Assembly (NCBI GenBank): GCA_043775055.1
Contig: JAYVSU010000068.1
Span: forward strand, 1-52,052
DNA from: Aalborgiella sp043775055
GTDB lineage: Bacteria > Pseudomonadota > Gammaproteobacteria > Burkholderiales > Burkholderiaceae_C
Direction of reading: 5' to 3'
DNA: 52,052 nucleotides
Below are positions 48,919 to 52,052 of this stretch, in pieces. How positions within the stretch are numbered: the stretch's first letter is position 1; every line of letters starts with the position of its first letter. The position numbers and the translations under genes were made by a program. The notes under the pieces were generated by a model. It saw only the letters and a list, made by a program, of their open reading frames with translations, was not told the origin of the DNA and ran no database searches.

Positions 48919-50190
48919 ATGCACAAAGTTGTCAGTCGCCATCGCCAGAGTGGCGCAGTGATTGTTACCGTTGCGCTCACCTTGCTGTTCCTGCTCGGAT
49001 TCATGGGTATTGCCATAGACTTTGGTCGTCTCTTCGTGGCAAAAACAGAATTGCAAACGGCCTTGGACAGTTGCGCTTTGTCGGCGGCGCAGGAGCTTGA
49101 CAAAACCCCCAGTGCAATTACCCGTGCCCAAAGTGCAGGCATGAGTGCGGGAAATCTAAACCGCGTCAACTTCCAGTCTTCGACTTGGAGTGGCCAAGGT
49201 CAAATTGTCCTCGCGGACATCACTTTCAAGGATGCGGGATACGCAGTAACGACGGTTGCGGCGAATGCCCAATACGCTCAGTGTCAGCATACGCAAGCTG
49301 GCGTGAACATGTGGCTGCTTAAGGCCTTGGGCACTTTTTCCGGCAATACTGCGACCTACCCGAACACACAAAGTGTTGCGGCACTCGCGGTTGCGACTAG
49401 AGCCAGTGCCCAAAGCACTTGTCCGATTCCGGTCGGACTCCACCCCAAGGCCGGAGGCTCTGCGCCAGACTATGGATTCCAGGTTGGCGAGTGGGTCGAC
49501 ATGATCGGTAACAGGACTTCGGTGAATGGTGAGATGGGTTGGTACAACCTAGATGGTTCAACCAATGCAAATGAAACACGAGATGAACTTGGCCAACCTG
49601 GCTATTGCGGGACAAGGATAGGCGACACATTGGGAACACCAGGTGCGCAGACTACAGTAAGTACGCCATGGAATTACCGCTTTGGCATTTATAAGAATGC
49701 GGATTACGATCCTAGTGCTAATCATCCCGACTATTCCGGCTATGCCTATACCGCTACTAACTGGAAGAACGCAGTGCCACAAAATGCTTACTCGGGAGCG
49801 CCAGCCGTTGGTTCACATGCAACTGCTGCCAATTATCTGACCAAACGTGTAGCCTTCGCCTCTTACGATGATACTGGGACCAATATCAATGGCGGCGACA
49901 CAATCACTGGCCTCAACACCAACAGTTTCAAGAAGCTTGCTACACCAGGCACAGGAGGACAGCACAACTTGAATGGCTTCAGCAGAAGATTGGTTACGGC
50001 ACCAATTATCAATGGTGCGAATAAGGTCATTGATTACGCATGCATGTTCATGCTGCAGCCCTTAAGCGGGCCTACTGTAACTGTGCAGCTTGAGTTTCGA
50101 GGCAACGCTGGCGCTTTAAATAGCCCTTGCACAACCAATGGTTCGCCAGGTGGTGCGGTCGGTCCGTTGGTGCCAGTTTTAGTTCGCTAA
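48919..50190 (+). CDS. tadG: TadG-like pseudopilin/assembly protein
   Basis: 423 aa. The N-terminal segment RQSGAVIVTVALTLLFLLGF and FMGIAIDFGRLFVAKTELQT is the TadE/G-like prepilin motif (here G-A-V-I-V in place of the exact E at +5), followed by ALDSCALSAAQELD. The rest is a large exported domain rich in Gly, Asn, Thr and Tyr with several cysteines (for example STCPIPVGL, PGYCGTRIG, YACMFML), suggesting disulfide-stabilised structure at the cell surface. No adhesion domain such as vWA is evident. tadE follows after 8 bp. Confidence 0.88.
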   Translation: MHKVVSRHRQSGAVIVTVALTLLFLLGFMGIAIDFGRLFVAKTELQTALDSCALSAAQELDKTPSAITRAQSAGMSAGNLNRVNFQSSTWSGQGQIVLADITFKDAGYAVTTVAANAQYAQCQHTQAGVNMWLLKALGTFSGNTATYPNTQSVAALAVATRASAQSTCPIPVGLHPKAGGSAPDYGFQVGEWVDMIGNRTSVNGEMGWYNLDGSTNANETRDELGQPGYCGTRIGDTLGTPGAQTTVSTPWNYRFGIYKNADYDPSANHPDYSGYAYTATNWKNAVPQNAYSGAPAVGSHATAANYLTKRVAFASYDDTGTNINGGDTITGLNTNSFKKLATPGTGGQHNLNGFSRRLVTAPIINGANKVIDYACMFMLQPLSGPTVTVQLEFRGNAGALNSPCTTNGSPGGAVGPLVPVLVR

Positions 50191-50198
50191 GGACAACC

Positions 50199-50648
50199 AT
50201 GAAAACCAAACAAAATGGCGTGGCACTGGTGGAGTTCGCATTGATCCTGCCTTTGCTCTTGCTGCTGATTTTCATTACTGCGGATTTTGGTCGAGCTATG
50301 TATGAATACAACACAATCACCAAGTCAGCGCGGGACGGTGTACGTTACCTGTCGACGAAGACACCCGGTAATCTAGCTGCAATTGCCGAAGCAAAAAACT
50401 TGATCGTCTACGGCAAAGTTGTCATAGACGGGATGGATAAACCATTGGCGCTAGACCTGACCATCGGCAAAGTGAATACAACATGGTCAATAACAGGTAC
50501 AAATCCTGTGATAAATACTGTGAAGGTAACAGTGAGTGGCTATACCTTTACACCTATGTTTAGCAGCGTGTTTGGTCTTGCATTCGGTAATGCCAACGGC
50601 GAGATTCCCTTCGGCGATATCACAGCCACGATGAGGAGTTCTTTATGA
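50199..50648 (+). CDS. tadE: TadE-like pseudopilin
   Basis: 149 aa from ATG 50199, with AAGGA 6 bases before it; the frame opens further upstream inside tadG. QNGVALVEFALILPLLLLLI (residues 5-24) is the TadE motif with cleavage after Gly and Glu at +5, followed by ITADFGRAMYEYNTITKSAR and DGVRYLSTK. Processed by TadV; minor component or assembly factor of the pilus. Overlaps the next gene by 4 bases. Confidence 0.92.
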   Translation: MKTKQNGVALVEFALILPLLLLLIFITADFGRAMYEYNTITKSARDGVRYLSTKTPGNLAAIAEAKNLIVYGKVVIDGMDKPLALDLTIGKVNTTWSITGTNPVINTVKVTVSGYTFTPMFSSVFGLAFGNANGEIPFGDITATMRSSL

Positions 50649-51073
50649 ACAAGACACAATTTGGAGCGACGACCGTGGAGTTCGCTCTGGTAATGATTAT
50701 TTTTCTCACTTTTCTGCTAGGGATAACTGACATTAGCCGCATGCTGTTCACTTGGAATGCAGCAAATGAGGCCACCCGAGCTGGAGCTCGTTTTGCTGTG
50801 GTTTGTGATAACACAACCAACGCGACTGCTGTACTTGCAAAAATGCAAGCGCTATTACCGCAGATAACTAGTATCAATACAGCTTGGGCACCTGCGGGTT
50901 GTACACCAGCAACCTGTTTAGGGGTCACAGTAACCATTACGGGCCTAACTTATCAGTGGATATCCCCCATTGGTTATGGCAATCGTGCTGCAGATCTCAT
51001 GCCTACTTTCTCAACCTATCTGCCAAGAGAAATCATGCGGCAAGACCCGAATAGTGACGCTATTTGTTTATAA
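50645..51073 (+). CDS. Second TadE/TadF-like pseudopilin
   Basis: 142 aa. MNKTQFGATTVEFALVMIIF with Glu at +5 after Gly, then LTFLLGITDISRMLFTWNAA and NEATRAGARFAVV, the TadE-like domain. Three cysteines in the second half (PAGCTPATCLGV and a C-terminal IC). Start overlaps the tadE stop (ATGA). By position and size it could be the TadF equivalent. Confidence 0.9.
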   Translation: MNKTQFGATTVEFALVMIIFLTFLLGITDISRMLFTWNAANEATRAGARFAVVCDNTTNATAVLAKMQALLPQITSINTAWAPAGCTPATCLGVTVTITGLTYQWISPIGYGNRAADLMPTFSTYLPREIMRQDPNSDAICL

Positions 51074-51089
51074 CTTTTCGAAAGAAGAT

Positions 51090-52052
51090 ATGAAAATCGC
51101 TGTTATCTCACCCAACAAGACTCATCTCCAAGAAATGGGCAGAGTGCTTGAAGTTCATGCGCATTCGGTTAGCCTCGTTGAAGGCGGAAAAAGCAAAATG
51201 CGGCAAGTGGCTGAGCAAGAACAGCCCAACCTGATGTTGGTTGACGGTATGTGCTGCGACCCAAATGAACTGGTGCAGATTGAATACATCAGCTCACACT
51301 TCCCCAAAATTGCAGTCATCCTGCTGTGCGCCACGCAGACGCCTGAGTTCTTGATCAACTCCATGCGGGTGGGCGTGCGGGAGGTATTGCCTTCACCCGT
51401 GTCAGCAGAGGCCTTGAGTGCAGCAGTCAGTCGAATTGCCGCAAAAATGAAAGGTGTGCAGGGCAACAGTCTAGGCAAGATACTGGCCTTTATGCCCTGC
51501 AAGGGAGGCAGTGGCGCTACATTTTTGGCAACTAACCTAGGCTACCAGCTGGCAGAAGCCAAATCTGTGCTGTTGATCGACCTGAATTTGCAATTTGGAG
51601 ACGCCCTGTCTTTTGTGCATGATGGAAAACCTTCTTCGACACTGGCAGACATAGCGCATGAAATCAGCCGGCTTGATGCTTCTTTTTTGGCCGCCAGTAC
51701 GGTCAAAATTTCGGACAACTACCATATTTTGGCAGCCCCGGAAGACATGTCGCAAGCGATGGAAATCAAGCCTGAACATATGGATGCCATCCTGAGCTTG
51801 GCAATCACACGCTATGACTTTGTGCTTCTGGATATGAGCCGCAACTTGGACACACTGGCCATCAAGGCGCTGGATCGGGCTTCTCGTATTTTCCCTGTAC
51901 TGCAGGCTGGTCTACCAGGCCTTCGCAACGCAAGCAAGCTTCTTGCTGTTTTTAAATCCTTGGGCTATTCAGCAGGCAAGATCGAATTTATTGTCAACCG
52001 CTACGAGAAGGGTGGCGATGTTAGTGTAGAAGACATCAAGCGCACATTGGGT
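51090..52052 (+). CDS. cpaE: CpaE/TadZ-like localisation ATPase (3' end outside window)
   Basis: 321 codons are present and the frame is open at the window edge. The N-terminal 125 residues form a receiver-like domain (MKIAVISPNKTHLQEMGRVL, LMLVDGMCCDPNE, RVGVREVLPSPVSAEAL), then a ParA/MinD-type ATPase domain with a deviant Walker A CKGGSGATFLATNLG (about 138-152), VLLIDLNLQFGDAL, and DFVLLDMSRNLD. TadZ places the Tad machine at the cell pole. AAAGAAG lies 4 bases before the ATG. tadA, tadB and tadC would be expected downstream. Confidence 0.93.
   Translation, partial: MKIAVISPNKTHLQEMGRVLEVHAHSVSLVEGGKSKMRQVAEQEQPNLMLVDGMCCDPNELVQIEYISSHFPKIAVILLCATQTPEFLINSMRVGVREVLPSPVSAEALSAAVSRIAAKMKGVQGNSLGKILAFMPCKGGSGATFLATNLGYQLAEAKSVLLIDLNLQFGDALSFVHDGKPSSTLADIAHEISRLDASFLAASTVKISDNYHILAAPEDMSQAMEIKPEHMDAILSLAITRYDFVLLDMSRNLDTLAIKALDRASRIFPVLQAGLPGLRNASKLLAVFKSLGYSAGKIEFIVNRYEKGGDVSVEDIKRTLG

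Overview
The window looks like a chromosomal segment of a betaproteobacterium of the order Burkholderiales, most likely a Comamonadaceae relative (Rhodoferax/Polaromonas-like). This is an inference from gene content and order (exbB-exbD-lpxK-Trm112, yebC-purD-hemF-nadD-rsfS-rlmH-maf-rng, tolB-pal-cpoB, feoAB) and from the protein sequences; no database search was possible.

Layout. 1-2.3 kb: minus-strand envelope operon exbB-exbD-lpxK-Trm112. 2.3-2.7 kb: divergent gap holding a 123-bp tandem repeat. 2.7-5.4 kb: xseA, sodB and a DUF192 protein. 5.4-7.7 kb: Ala/Lys-rich small proteins and an atypical ABC exporter-like protein. 7.8-12.4 kb: clpS-clpA and sbcB. 12.4-15.7 kb: a repeat lipoprotein, an RDD protein and feoAB behind a Fur box. 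15.7-21.8 kb: mostly minus-strand genes (GNAT, HupE/UreJ-like, TPR, isochorismatase-like, GST, DUF853 ATPase). 21.9-29.2 kb: plus-strand housekeeping chain yebC, purD, hemF, nadD, rsfS, rlmH, maf, rng. 29.2-36.5 kb: surface polysaccharide/LPS genes (deacetylase, two glycosyltransferases, msbA, O-antigen ligase-like) with a MetE-like gene between. 36.5-40.1 kb: tolB-pal-cpoB and tcdA. 40.1 kb: tRNA-Lys(TTT) with its own promoter and terminator.

Downstream of the tRNA (40.2-44.3 kb) lies a gene-poor, AT-rich accessory segment: a small HTH/excisionase-like gene, a set of overlapping hairpins, a tyrosine recombinase, several perfect palindromes, and a decayed, truncated IS5-family transposase. 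It runs directly into a tad/Flp pilus locus (44.3 kb to window end): a short Flp pilin, TadV/CpaA peptidase, CpaB, CpaC secretin, a small lipoprotein, two further Flp pilins, TadG, two TadE-like minor pilins and the start of CpaE/TadZ. The ATPase and platform genes (tadA, tadB, tadC) must lie beyond the window if the system is complete.

The strongest unusual signal is a dispersed repeat of about 50 bp with the core TAGCCGGCGTATTTATT followed by a TTGCTAT...ATAG arm. I count 12 copies. Most lie between genes, but five fall inside or across genes: lpxK, xseA, sbcB, the signal peptide of the HupE-like protein, and the start codon of rlmH. Between them these copies are read in several different frames, so this is a protein-invading repeat comparable in behaviour to Rickettsia palindromic elements.
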